This document shows positions 15,840 to 22,151 of a stretch of DNA of 22,151 nt, piece after piece. The notes beneath the pieces are model-generated. The model had not been told where the DNA came from, did no database searches, and was given only the letters and a program-made list of their open reading frames with translations. Made by a program: the position numbers and the translations under genes. The stretch covers positions 373 to 22,523 of the forward strand of contig JAMCWZ010000037.1 in the NCBI GenBank assembly GCA_023480765.1, in the 5' to 3' direction. Position 1 is the first letter of the stretch. Each line of letters starts with the position of its first letter. This stretch comes from Nitrospirota bacterium (lineage in GTDB: Bacteria > Nitrospirota_A > Leptospirillia > Leptospirillales > Leptospirillaceae).

Positions 15840-16595
15840 ATGAAAAGGCTGGATCAGCTCGTTCTCCAAAAGGGGTGGGCTTCATCGCGGGAAAAGGCTT
15901 CAGAACTGATTGTTTCCGGTCGGGTGCAGGTGAAGGGAATTGTTCGTCTAAAACCCTCCGTCCAGGCCAGCTATGATGATGTGACTCTGCTTGCACCGGA
16001 TTCGGGAATTGTTTATGTCAGCCGTGGGGCAATGAAGCTCTCCGGGGCTCTGGCCTACTTTGGACTGGATGTAAGAGGAAGGACTGTTGTCGATCTGGGG
16101 GCTTCCACGGGAGGATTTACCCAGGTTCTCCTTGAGGCCGGGGCAGGAAAAGTCCATGCCGTTGATGTAGGAAATGCACAGCTCGACGACAAATTAAGAA
16201 GGGATCCCCGGGTCGTTTCCCGGGAAGGGGTAAATGTTCGCTGGCCCGGCGACTGGTTTCCGACAGATCCACCCGGGGGGGTTGTCGCGGACCTGTCTTT
16301 TATCTCCCTCTCAAAAGTGGCTGATACTGTCCTCTGCCTTTTAAGTGCGGGAGGATTTTTCCTCCCCCTGTTCAAGCCCCAATTCGAAGCTGGACCTCAT
16401 CTTGTCGGTAAGGGGGGTATCGTTCGCGACCGAGGTCTTCACAGGAAACTCCTTTCGAAATACATTCGGGAGATGATGGCACTGGGAGCAAGGGTCCAGG
16501 GAATCATGCCTTCCCCTATCACCGGTCGAAAAGGAAATCAGGAATATTTTGTTTTGTTCTGGATCGGGTCACAAAAACGTTCCAGGGAGGCTTAG
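15840..16595 (+). CDS. tlyA: TlyA family rRNA 2'-O-methyltransferase (S4 + FtsJ-like domains)
   Basis: The 251-residue protein has an N-terminal S4 RNA-binding domain (about 1-60, RLDQLVLQKGWASSREKASELI) and a Rossmann methyltransferase domain. The SAM motif is VVDLGASTGGFTQVLLEAGA, cut short here. Also present are VHAVDVGNAQL, VVADLSFISL and FLPLFKPQFEAG with GKGGIVRD. TlyA enzymes 2'-O-methylate ribose in 16S and 23S rRNA, best known from mycobacteria where loss gives capreomycin resistance. Some relatives are called hemolysins by old annotation; the domain order argues for a methyltransferase. It lies between dxs and an epimerase-like gene, spaced 19 and 6 bases. Confidence 0.95.
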   Translation: MKRLDQLVLQKGWASSREKASELIVSGRVQVKGIVRLKPSVQASYDDVTLLAPDSGIVYVSRGAMKLSGALAYFGLDVRGRTVVDLGASTGGFTQVLLEAGAGKVHAVDVGNAQLDDKLRRDPRVVSREGVNVRWPGDWFPTDPPGGVVADLSFISLSKVADTVLCLLSAGGFFLPLFKPQFEAGPHLVGKGGIVRDRGLHRKLLSKYIREMMALGARVQGIMPSPITGRKGNQEYFVLFWIGSQKRSREA

Positions 16596-16601
16596 CGTAT
16601 C

Positions 16602-17543
16602 GTGCAGAAGATGATGGTGGGAGGCGGATGCGGTTTTATCGGGTCCAATCTGATTGCGAGGATTCTGGATGGAGGGGTGCGTGCAACGGCCGTCGACAAC
16701 CTTTCCACAGGTCATCCACAACGGATAAAAAGTGACAGGTACCAGTTTCTGAAAGGAGATCTGTCGTCACCGAGGGTTGCGCGTTCCGTCTTTCAGGAAG
16801 TTCGTCCCGACTGCTACATTCATGTGGCGGGTATGGCCGATCCTCTCCCTGGCGAAAAAGACCCGGTTCAGGATATTGAAAAAAGTGTTTTCCCTTTTTT
16901 GAACATCTTGCGTTCTCTTGAGGAGTCGGGAGGAGCGGGACATTTTATTCTGGTTTCGACCGGAGAAGTGTTTGGCGGTCAAAACACTCCTCTTCCGGGA
17001 GAAAAGGAAACACCTCTTCCGGATTCCTCCTATGGGGTCTCTTATCTGATGATGGAACACTACCTGTCTGTCTATGCCCCACGGTTAAAAATGCCGTATT
17101 CCATTGTGCGGCTCTCTCCGGTCTATGGGCCCGGTCAATCTCTCGAAGGGGAGACAGGCCAGATGACGTTCTGGATTCGGGCAATCCTTCGTCAGGACAA
17201 GGGAGAAATCCCCCGCTTGACGGGGAACGGGATGAGAATTCGGGATTTTATTTATGTCCAGGATGCTGTCGACGCGATTTATGCTCTGGCTCTTGAGGGA
17301 AATACGGGCGTTTTTCATCTGGGATCCGGCATCGCGTCATCCGAAAGGGATGTTTTTGCCAAAATGAGGCAGGCTTCCGGAATTCCTGTGGACATCTCCT
17401 ATGAAAACTCCTACAACAACGGTCCCCAGAAAAGAATTCTCGGATATCAACGTCTGGAAGAAGAACTGGGCTGGTCTCCGGCCACAACACTGGAGGAGGG
17501 CGTGTCCCAAACGGTATCCTGGTTTCAGCGGTGGCTCGGATGA
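16602..17543 (+). CDS. NAD-dependent epimerase/dehydratase-like SDR protein, active-site Lys replaced
   Basis: This 313-residue extended short-chain dehydrogenase/reductase resembles nucleotide-sugar epimerases and dehydratases. The dinucleotide-binding motif GGGCGFIGSN lies at the N-terminus, followed by VDNLSTGHP. VSTGEVFG carries the active-site Ser/Thr (S119-T120). The usual YxxxK is SYGVSYLMMEHY: Y144 is kept but position 148 is Tyr in place of Lys. RLSPVYGPGQ, RDFIYVQDAVDAI and VFHLGSG complete the fold. The Lys normally lowers the Tyr pKa and binds the ribose, so activity is doubtful or altered. GTG at 16602 is used; GGGAGG lies 11 bases upstream, and an ATG three codons later is possible. 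Its stop overlaps cutA (ATGA). The substrate is unknown. With envelope genes nearby, a cell-surface sugar role is conceivable but unproven. Confidence 0.85.
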   Translation: MQKMMVGGGCGFIGSNLIARILDGGVRATAVDNLSTGHPQRIKSDRYQFLKGDLSSPRVARSVFQEVRPDCYIHVAGMADPLPGEKDPVQDIEKSVFPFLNILRSLEESGGAGHFILVSTGEVFGGQNTPLPGEKETPLPDSSYGVSYLMMEHYLSVYAPRLKMPYSIVRLSPVYGPGQSLEGETGQMTFWIRAILRQDKGEIPRLTGNGMRIRDFIYVQDAVDAIYALALEGNTGVFHLGSGIASSERDVFAKMRQASGIPVDISYENSYNNGPQKRILGYQRLEEELGWSPATTLEEGVSQTVSWFQRWLG

Positions 17544-17881
17544 GCGTCAGTCTTCTGCTTTTTTCCCATCCAGACGTGCAGGCCGCCGAGCATCTTGTCC
17601 GCACACTTGTTGAAGACCGGGTGATTGCCTGCGGACATCTTTTTCCAGCGGGTGTTTCCATCTACTCCTGGGAGGGGAAAACCGTTCGGGATCAGGAGGT
17701 CAATGTCCTGGTGAAGCTTTCCCGAGCAGCATGTCCTGTGGCCATGGAGAGAATTCGGGCGGCTCATCCCTACCGGGTTCCGGAGATCCTTTCATGGTCT
17801 GTGGAAGAAGGAAATCCGGATTATCTGGAATGGGTCCTTTCAAGTTCCCTGCTATTGCGAAATGAGAAGGAAAGCCGATGA
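17540..17881 (+). CDS. cutA: CutA family divalent-cation tolerance protein
   Basis: The 113-residue protein matches the trimeric CutA1 fold: HPDVQAAEHLVRTLVEDRVIACGHLFP, cut here, then VSIYSWEGKTVRDQEV, MERIRAAHPYRVPEILSW and EEGNPDYLEWV. CutA was linked to copper tolerance in E. coli, though its molecular role is still unclear. The ATG at 17540 overlaps the epimerase stop (ATGA) and is preferred over an in-frame GTG nine bases upstream. The stop in turn overlaps the next gene by ATGA, so the three genes are probably translationally coupled. The conserved Cys, Trp and Tyr positions of the family appear present. Confidence 0.94.
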   Translation: MSVSLLLFSHPDVQAAEHLVRTLVEDRVIACGHLFPAGVSIYSWEGKTVRDQEVNVLVKLSRAACPVAMERIRAAHPYRVPEILSWSVEEGNPDYLEWVLSSSLLLRNEKESR

Positions 17882-18822
17882 AAGTCAAAAAAACCGTGAC
17901 GGTTACTTTCATGTCAGGTCCAACGGAAAAGGCCAAACAATGGACGTTTCCCCGGTGGCTTTTCCATGCTTTTTTTGTTCTTGGCCTGCTTTTGGTGACA
18001 GGGGGGATTTCCCTGGTCTTTTTTTATGTCCATGAAGCGCAGCAACTTGTCACTTACCGACGATTAATCCGGGAAACTGCCGAACAAAAAACGCATCTCG
18101 ATACTTATCGCAAGGAACTTGAAAAGCTCGAAGCCCAGCTTTCCGAAGTCAACCTTCTTGATGGGCAAATCCGCCAGATGACGTCGGGACAGGAAGGGGC
18201 TCCTCCCTCCAGTCCAACGGAAAACATCATTTCTCCGGTACCTCCCCCCGCCTTCCAGACTCCAAATTCTTCCGAGCACCCCCAGACATCCTCTTCCGAG
18301 AACTCCCCGTCAGCAGGGAGCTCGACACAGCCCTCTCCGTCCCCGGAGACAAAGGGGATCCGTTTTTTTCTTCCGCCGGAACAAGGGTTCGGCTGGGCTT
18401 TCCCTCTTCCGGGCTGGGAGACCTCTCCGTTTGGAAAAAGAAAAAGTCCATTGGGGGATGGGGAAGAGTTTCATACCGGGCTTGATATTGCCCAGTCGGA
18501 AGGTGCCAGGGTGATAGCTGCCGCAGGCGGCTCGGTTCTAGAAGTAGGAAAAGCGGAGGATTACGGGCGATATGTTCTTCTTTACCATGGACGTGGTGTG
18601 ACGACCTTGTATGCCCATTTGGGCGAGATCCTCGTTCATGCGGGCGACCTTGTTGATCGGGGGACTCCGATCGGATTTGTCGGAATGTCCGGACTCACAA
18701 ACGGCCCCCATCTTCACTTTGAAGTTCGTTACTTCGGGGTCCCGGTGGACCCGGCAACGATAATGGGCGAGCCAGATCCCCGGAAAGTTCAAGAAATGAC
18801 AGTCGATTCACGAAATGAGTGA
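17878..18822 (+). CDS. Membrane-anchored M23 family metallopeptidase (LytM/NlpD/MepM-like)
   Basis: The 314-residue protein has an N-terminal membrane helix (about 29-51), a coiled-coil stretch (about 52-105), a Ser/Pro-rich linker (about 108-165) and a C-terminal M23 domain (about 180-300). Zinc-binding residues are present: H199 and D203 in HTGLD, and H278/H280 in HLHFE, with TLYAHL between. M23 enzymes are beta-lytic endopeptidases that cut peptide crosslinks of murein, and the coiled-coil and linker build is that of MepM or EnvC relatives in division or elongation. Because the metal ligands are intact it should be catalytic rather than a degenerate activator. It starts inside the cutA stop and ends 15 bases before secA. 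Confidence 0.92.
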   Translation: MKVKKTVTVTFMSGPTEKAKQWTFPRWLFHAFFVLGLLLVTGGISLVFFYVHEAQQLVTYRRLIRETAEQKTHLDTYRKELEKLEAQLSEVNLLDGQIRQMTSGQEGAPPSSPTENIISPVPPPAFQTPNSSEHPQTSSSENSPSAGSSTQPSPSPETKGIRFFLPPEQGFGWAFPLPGWETSPFGKRKSPLGDGEEFHTGLDIAQSEGARVIAAAGGSVLEVGKAEDYGRYVLLYHGRGVTTLYAHLGEILVHAGDLVDRGTPIGFVGMSGLTNGPHLHFEVRYFGVPVDPATIMGEPDPRKVQEMTVDSRNE

Positions 18823-18837
18823 GATCAAGGAGCTTGA

Positions 18838-21564
18838 ATGCTGAGTGGGTTGTTTTCATCGATTTTTCCAAGCCGCAATGATCGGGAGCTTAAGAGGATT
18901 TCCCGGATCATTGAACACATAAACCGCCTTGAAGAAGAAATCCGGGATTTGGAGGATGAATCTCTGACAGGAAAAACACGCGAGTTCAGGGAACGTCTGT
19001 CAAAAGGAGAGACGCTGGATGACCTTCTTCCGGAAGCTTTTGCCGTTGTCCGAGAAGCGAGCCGGAGAATATTGGGAATGAGGCATTTTGATGTCCAGTT
19101 GATCGGCGGGGTTGTCCTCCATGAAGGATTTATCGCCGAAATGAAGACGGGAGAAGGAAAGACACTGGTGGCAACTCTTCCTGTCTATCTGAACGCGCTG
19201 ACGGGAAAAGGCGTTCATGTTGTGACGGTCAACGATTATCTGGCCAGAAGGGATTCCGACTGGATGGGAAGACTCTACCGTTTTCTGGGGCTGACCACCG
19301 GGATCATCCAGCATGATATGCCGGATGACTTGCGAAAGCAGGCTTATGCGGCGGATATCACGTATGGAACAAACAATGAATTCGGGTTCGATTATCTTCG
19401 GGACAACATGAAATATGAAGAAGACCAGTTTGTCCAGCGAGGACTCCATTATGCCATTGTCGATGAAGTGGACAGCATTCTGATCGACGAATCGCGGACC
19501 CCCCTCATCATATCCGGGCCGTCCGAAGAGTCGACGGACATGTATTATCAGGTGGATCGCATTATTCCCGGCATGGTTCGGGATACCCATTTCCGGATTG
19601 ACGAAAAGTTGAAGACAGTCACCCTTACCGACGAGGGAAATAACTATGTCGAAGACCGTCTGGGAATAGGAAACCTTTACGATGTTGCAAATATCAACTG
19701 GTTCCATCATGTCTTGCAGGCCCTGAAGGCACACCATTTATACCGACGGGACGTGGAGTATGTCGTCAAGAACGGTGAGGTCATCATTGTTGACGAGTTT
19801 ACAGGAAGACTCATGCCCGGACGCCGTTGGGGAGAGGGGCTTCATCAAGCCGTCGAAGCCAAGGAAAAGGTCAAGATCGAGCAGGAGAATCAGACACTGG
19901 CCACGATCACGTTCCAGAATTATTTCCGAATGTATGAAAAGCTTGCGGGAATGACTGGGACGGCGGATACAGAAGCCCAGGAGTTTCACAAGATCTATAA
20001 CCTGGATGTCATCGTGGTTCCCACGCATCGAAAGAATCAGAGAGAGGATCTTCCGGACCAGATTTACCGGACCTATCACGAAAAGGCCCGGGCGATCGTG
20101 GAAGACATTCGGGAGAGAAATGGCCGAGGTCAGCCAGTGCTGGTTGGAACCGTCTCCATTGAAAAATCGGAACATCTTTCCGCACTCCTTGCAAAAGAGG
20201 GCATCCCTCATAAAGTTCTGAACGCAAAATTTCATGAGCTTGAGGCGGAAATTGTCGCCCAGGCAGGGAGATTTTCCAGCGTTACAATAGCGACAAACAT
20301 GGCTGGAAGAGGAACGGATATTGTCCTGGGCGGAAACGCCGAATTCCTCCTCAAGAACCGGTTATCCGAAATGGAGCGCCAGGGTGCAACCCCAAGTGCG
20401 GAGGAAGTAGAGAGTCTTCGAAAAGAGCTCGAAAAAACCCTGGAAAAAGAAAGAGAAGAGGTTGTTCGTACGGGAGGACTGCACATTATCGGGACGGAGC
20501 GCCATGAAAGCCGCCGCATCGACAATCAGCTCAGGGGACGGGCAGGCCGGCAGGGGGACCCCGGATCTTCTCGTTTTTATCTTTCCCTCGAAGATGATCT
20601 GCTCAGGATTTTCGGCGCAGACCGGATCAAGGGTCTGATGGACCGACTGGGAGTGGAGGAAGGAGTACCGATAGAGCATGGCTTTGTGACAAAAGCAATT
20701 GAAAATGCCCAAAAAAAAGTTGAGGCTCATCATTTTGATGTCCGCAAGCAGCTGCTTGAATACGATGATGTGATGAACCAGCAGCGGCTCATCTTTTATG
20801 AGCTCCGCCGGAAGGTGCTTCGGGGAGAAAATCTGAAGGACCTTCTTGAGGAGTGGGGGCAGGACGTTCTTCTGTCTGTGACCCGGGAGTTTGCTCCGGA
20901 AGATCAATATCCGGAGACATGGGACCTGGCTGCACTCGCAACGGGCATTATGGAGAAGACCGGCTTGTCCATTGACCCTGCCTCATGTGAGGGGCTCGGG
21001 ATTGTTGCTTTGCAGGAGCATCTAAGTTCTGCTTACAGGGATTTTCTGGCAGAAAAGGAAAAGCTTTTCGGGCCAGAAAATTTTTGGGCTATTGTAAGGT
21101 ATCTGGTCCTGCAGAATCTCGATGAACAGTGGAAAGAACATCTTCTGAATATGGACCATCTGAAAGAGGGGATTGGCCTGAGAGGGTACGGACAGAAGGA
21201 TCCTCTGGTGGAATATCGCCGGGAAGGGTTTATCCTTTTTGAGCAATTTGTTTCCAGCGTGCAGGAAAATCTGATTCTCCTGATTGGAAACGCTCGTCAG
21301 GTCGAAGATGCGGTTGGTATGCCGGATGCCCCGGACATGCAATCATTTCATTACCTTCACCCGGAAGAGGAGGCGTTTCTACTGGACCCGGGAGCTGTGG
21401 TTCCGGAGGATCCTCTTCCTTTTTCCATCTCAACAGGCCCTGGTCAGACATATGGTGGCGGTGCCGAGTCTGGCGGTTCCCTCGCTTCAGCCAAGAAGCC
21501 AGGCAGAAACGATCCCTGTTTTTGCGGAAGTGGAAAGAAATACAAAAAATGCCATGGAGCCTGA
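18838..21564 (+). CDS. secA: Protein translocase subunit SecA
   Basis: SecA is the ATPase motor that drives preproteins through SecYEG. The 908-residue protein is full length. Walker A is TGEGKT (K108), Walker B starts with D209 in [15 protein letters not shown], and the numbering matches the E. coli protein. Also seen are [50 protein letters not shown] and the C-terminal arm. The last residues form the SEC-C zinc motif CFCGS...CH (C894, C896, C905, H906) used for SecB and ribosome contact. The ATG at 18838 has AAGGAG five bases upstream. It is the last gene of the rny operon. A 191-base spacer with a fresh promoter follows. Confidence 0.99.
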   Translation: MLSGLFSSIFPSRNDRELKRISRIIEHINRLEEEIRDLEDESLTGKTREFRERLSKGETLDDLLPEAFAVVREASRRILGMRHFDVQLIGGVVLHEGFIAEMKTGEGKTLVATLPVYLNALTGKGVHVVTVNDYLARRDSDWMGRLYRFLGLTTGIIQHDMPDDLRKQAYAADITYGTNNEFGFDYLRDNMKYEEDQFVQRGLHYAIVDEVDSILIDESRTPLIISGPSEESTDMYYQVDRIIPGMVRDTHFRIDEKLKTVTLTDEGNNYVEDRLGIGNLYDVANINWFHHVLQALKAHHLYRRDVEYVVKNGEVIIVDEFTGRLMPGRRWGEGLHQAVEAKEKVKIEQENQTLATITFQNYFRMYEKLAGMTGTADTEAQEFHKIYNLDVIVVPTHRKNQREDLPDQIYRTYHEKARAIVEDIRERNGRGQPVLVGTVSIEKSEHLSALLAKEGIPHKVLNAKFHELEAEIVAQAGRFSSVTIATNMAGRGTDIVLGGNAEFLLKNRLSEMERQGATPSAEEVESLRKELEKTLEKEREEVVRTGGLHIIGTERHESRRIDNQLRGRAGRQGDPGSSRFYLSLEDDLLRIFGADRIKGLMDRLGVEEGVPIEHGFVTKAIENAQKKVEAHHFDVRKQLLEYDDVMNQQRLIFYELRRKVLRGENLKDLLEEWGQDVLLSVTREFAPEDQYPETWDLAALATGIMEKTGLSIDPASCEGLGIVALQEHLSSAYRDFLAEKEKLFGPENFWAIVRYLVLQNLDEQWKEHLLNMDHLKEGIGLRGYGQKDPLVEYRREGFILFEQFVSSVQENLILLIGNARQVEDAVGMPDAPDMQSFHYLHPEEEAFLLDPGAVVPEDPLPFSISTGPGQTYGGGAESGGSLASAKKPGRNDPCFCGSGKKYKKCHGA

Positions 21565-21662
21565 TAGAAAAAATCCTGCCGCTCTGAATTCAAACCTTCT
21601 CTTGATACTCGCAAAATGAGTGTGTGACGGGTCCGGAAGGCTCCACCGGAAGCCAATCCAAT

Positions 21663-21691
21663 TTGACTTTCTTTTTCCGGACACCTAGAAT
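21663..21691 (+). promoter_or_regulatory. Sigma70-type promoter of the nuo operon
   Basis: TTGACT (21663-21668) and TAGAAT (21686-21691) match five of six consensus bases each with exactly 17 bases between, the best promoter in the window. Initiation near 21698 would give a leader of about 58 bases to nuoA. The rest of the spacer after secA (21565-21662) holds no gene and no convincing terminator. Confidence 0.75.
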
Positions 21692-21755
21692 GAGTGTTAC
21701 TCTTCATTCATAATGGGCGAAAATACACCAAAGAAATTGCCGCTGGAGGCCAAGG

Positions 21756-22127
21756 ATGTTTTCCCAGTCCCATCCTGAACACTATGTCCCTATCTTCCTT
21801 TTTCTTCTTGTGGCCATCGGGTTCGGTGCTGTTTCTCTGACCGTCGGGCGGCTGATTCGTCCACGGAACCCCTATAAGGACAAGAACGCCCCCTATGAGT
21901 GTGGCGTTCCTCCGATCAACGATGCCCGGGAGAGATTTTCCGTCCGGTACTATGTCATTGCCATGCTGTTTCTTGTTTTTGATGTGGAAGTGGTCTTTCT
22001 CTATCCATGGGCAGTCGACTTCGGGCGTCTGGGGCTTTTTGGTCTGGTCGAGATGATGATTTTTATCTTTATCCTTCTGGTTGGATATGTCTATGCATGG
22101 AAGAAGGAGGCTCTTGAATGGGAATGA
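21756..22127 (+). CDS. nuoA: NADH-quinone oxidoreductase subunit A (NuoA)
   Basis: NuoA is a small membrane subunit of proton-pumping complex I, next to the quinone channel. The 123-residue protein has three membrane helices (about 9-31, 65-87, 92-115). The conserved loop reads NPYKDKNAPYECGVPP, with the family's Y-E-C-G, and is followed by FSVRYYVIAMLFLVFDVEVVFLYPW with the conserved FDVE. The ATG at 21756 has GGAGG six bases upstream. It starts the nuo operon behind a near-consensus promoter, and a second gene begins before its stop. Some bacteria have two nuoA copies; whether this is the only one cannot be seen. Confidence 0.97.
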   Translation: MFSQSHPEHYVPIFLFLLVAIGFGAVSLTVGRLIRPRNPYKDKNAPYECGVPPINDARERFSVRYYVIAMLFLVFDVEVVFLYPWAVDFGRLGLFGLVEMMIFIFILLVGYVYAWKKEALEWE

Positions 22128-22151
22128 TGCATCAAAAGGACGGGGAGCTCT
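22118..22151 (+). CDS. nuoB: Start of the next gene, probably nuoB (partial)
   Basis: Only eleven codons are visible (MGMMHQKDGEL). The ATG at 22118 has GGAGG seven bases upstream and overlaps the nuoA end by ten bases; two further in-frame ATGs follow. NuoB normally follows nuoA, so the name rests on gene order, not on sequence. A fused nuoBCD-type gene cannot be excluded. Confidence 0.5.
   Translation, partial: MGMMHQKDGEL

Noticed and set aside
14633..15841. 402-residue open frame on the minus strand opposite dxs
   Set aside because: It mirrors a certain dxs gene. The translation is rich in His, Arg and Asn with no family motif, as expected for an antisense frame in GC-biased coding DNA.
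19000..19737. 245-residue open frame on the minus strand opposite secA
   Set aside because: It lies wholly within secA with no motif or ribosome site, so it is a shadow frame.
21631..21656. Possible terminator after secA (TCCGG...CCGGA and GGCT...AGCC)
   Set aside because: The stems are short and compete with each other, and no T-run follows directly.
1..22151. Search by eye for tRNA genes, CRISPR arrays, insertion sequences, terminal inverted repeats and attachment sites
   Set aside because: None was seen. The coding density and gene types are those of a stable core chromosome region, and no defence or mobile gene is present.

Overview
The window is a gene-dense stretch of bacterial chromosome of moderately high GC. 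It holds housekeeping genes on two divergent arms and no sign of mobile DNA, CRISPR or tRNA. RNase J and RNase Y occur together, a Gram-negative-type TonB sits near murein hydrolases, and the 6S RNA lies behind a zapA-like gene. Together these suggest a deep-branching diderm. Gene content and codon style remind me of Nitrospirota (Leptospirillum-like), but this assignment is a low-confidence guess from memory.

Left arm, minus strand (1-3154): ksgA (16S rRNA dimethyltransferase), rnj (RNase J) and the membrane domain of ftsK (cut by the window edge) are read leftward as one operon with tight junctions. The ksgA reading frame has no ordinary start codon in front of its conserved N-terminus. An ATG with a fitting N-terminal peptide lies one base out of frame across a run of nine A.

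Middle, plus strand (3232-8552): a TonB protein overlaps a soluble lytic transglycosylase. A small coiled-coil gene overlapping a ZapA-like gene follows, then a 6S RNA with its own recognisable promoter, then rarA. Apart from rarA and the 6S RNA this arm is about envelope and division, matching FtsK on the other arm.

Right arm, plus strand (8764-21564): rny, ymdB-like phosphodiesterase, xseA, xseB, ispA-type prenyl synthase, dxs, tlyA, an epimerase-like SDR protein, cutA, an M23 peptidase and secA run with overlaps or gaps of at most about 40 bases and look like one long operon. A candidate extended -10 promoter and a leader hairpin precede rny. The operon joins RNA turnover, DNA repair, isoprenoid precursor supply, ribosome methylation, cell-wall hydrolysis and protein export.

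Right end: after a 191-base spacer with a near-consensus sigma70 promoter, nuoA and the first codons of a following gene (probably nuoB) begin the complex I operon.

No clearly novel multi-gene system is visible. The points most worth checking are the broken or slippage-dependent ksgA start, the 6S RNA locus, the epimerase that has lost its catalytic lysine, the coiled-coil/ZapA-like pair, and the TonB-transglycosylase overlap.
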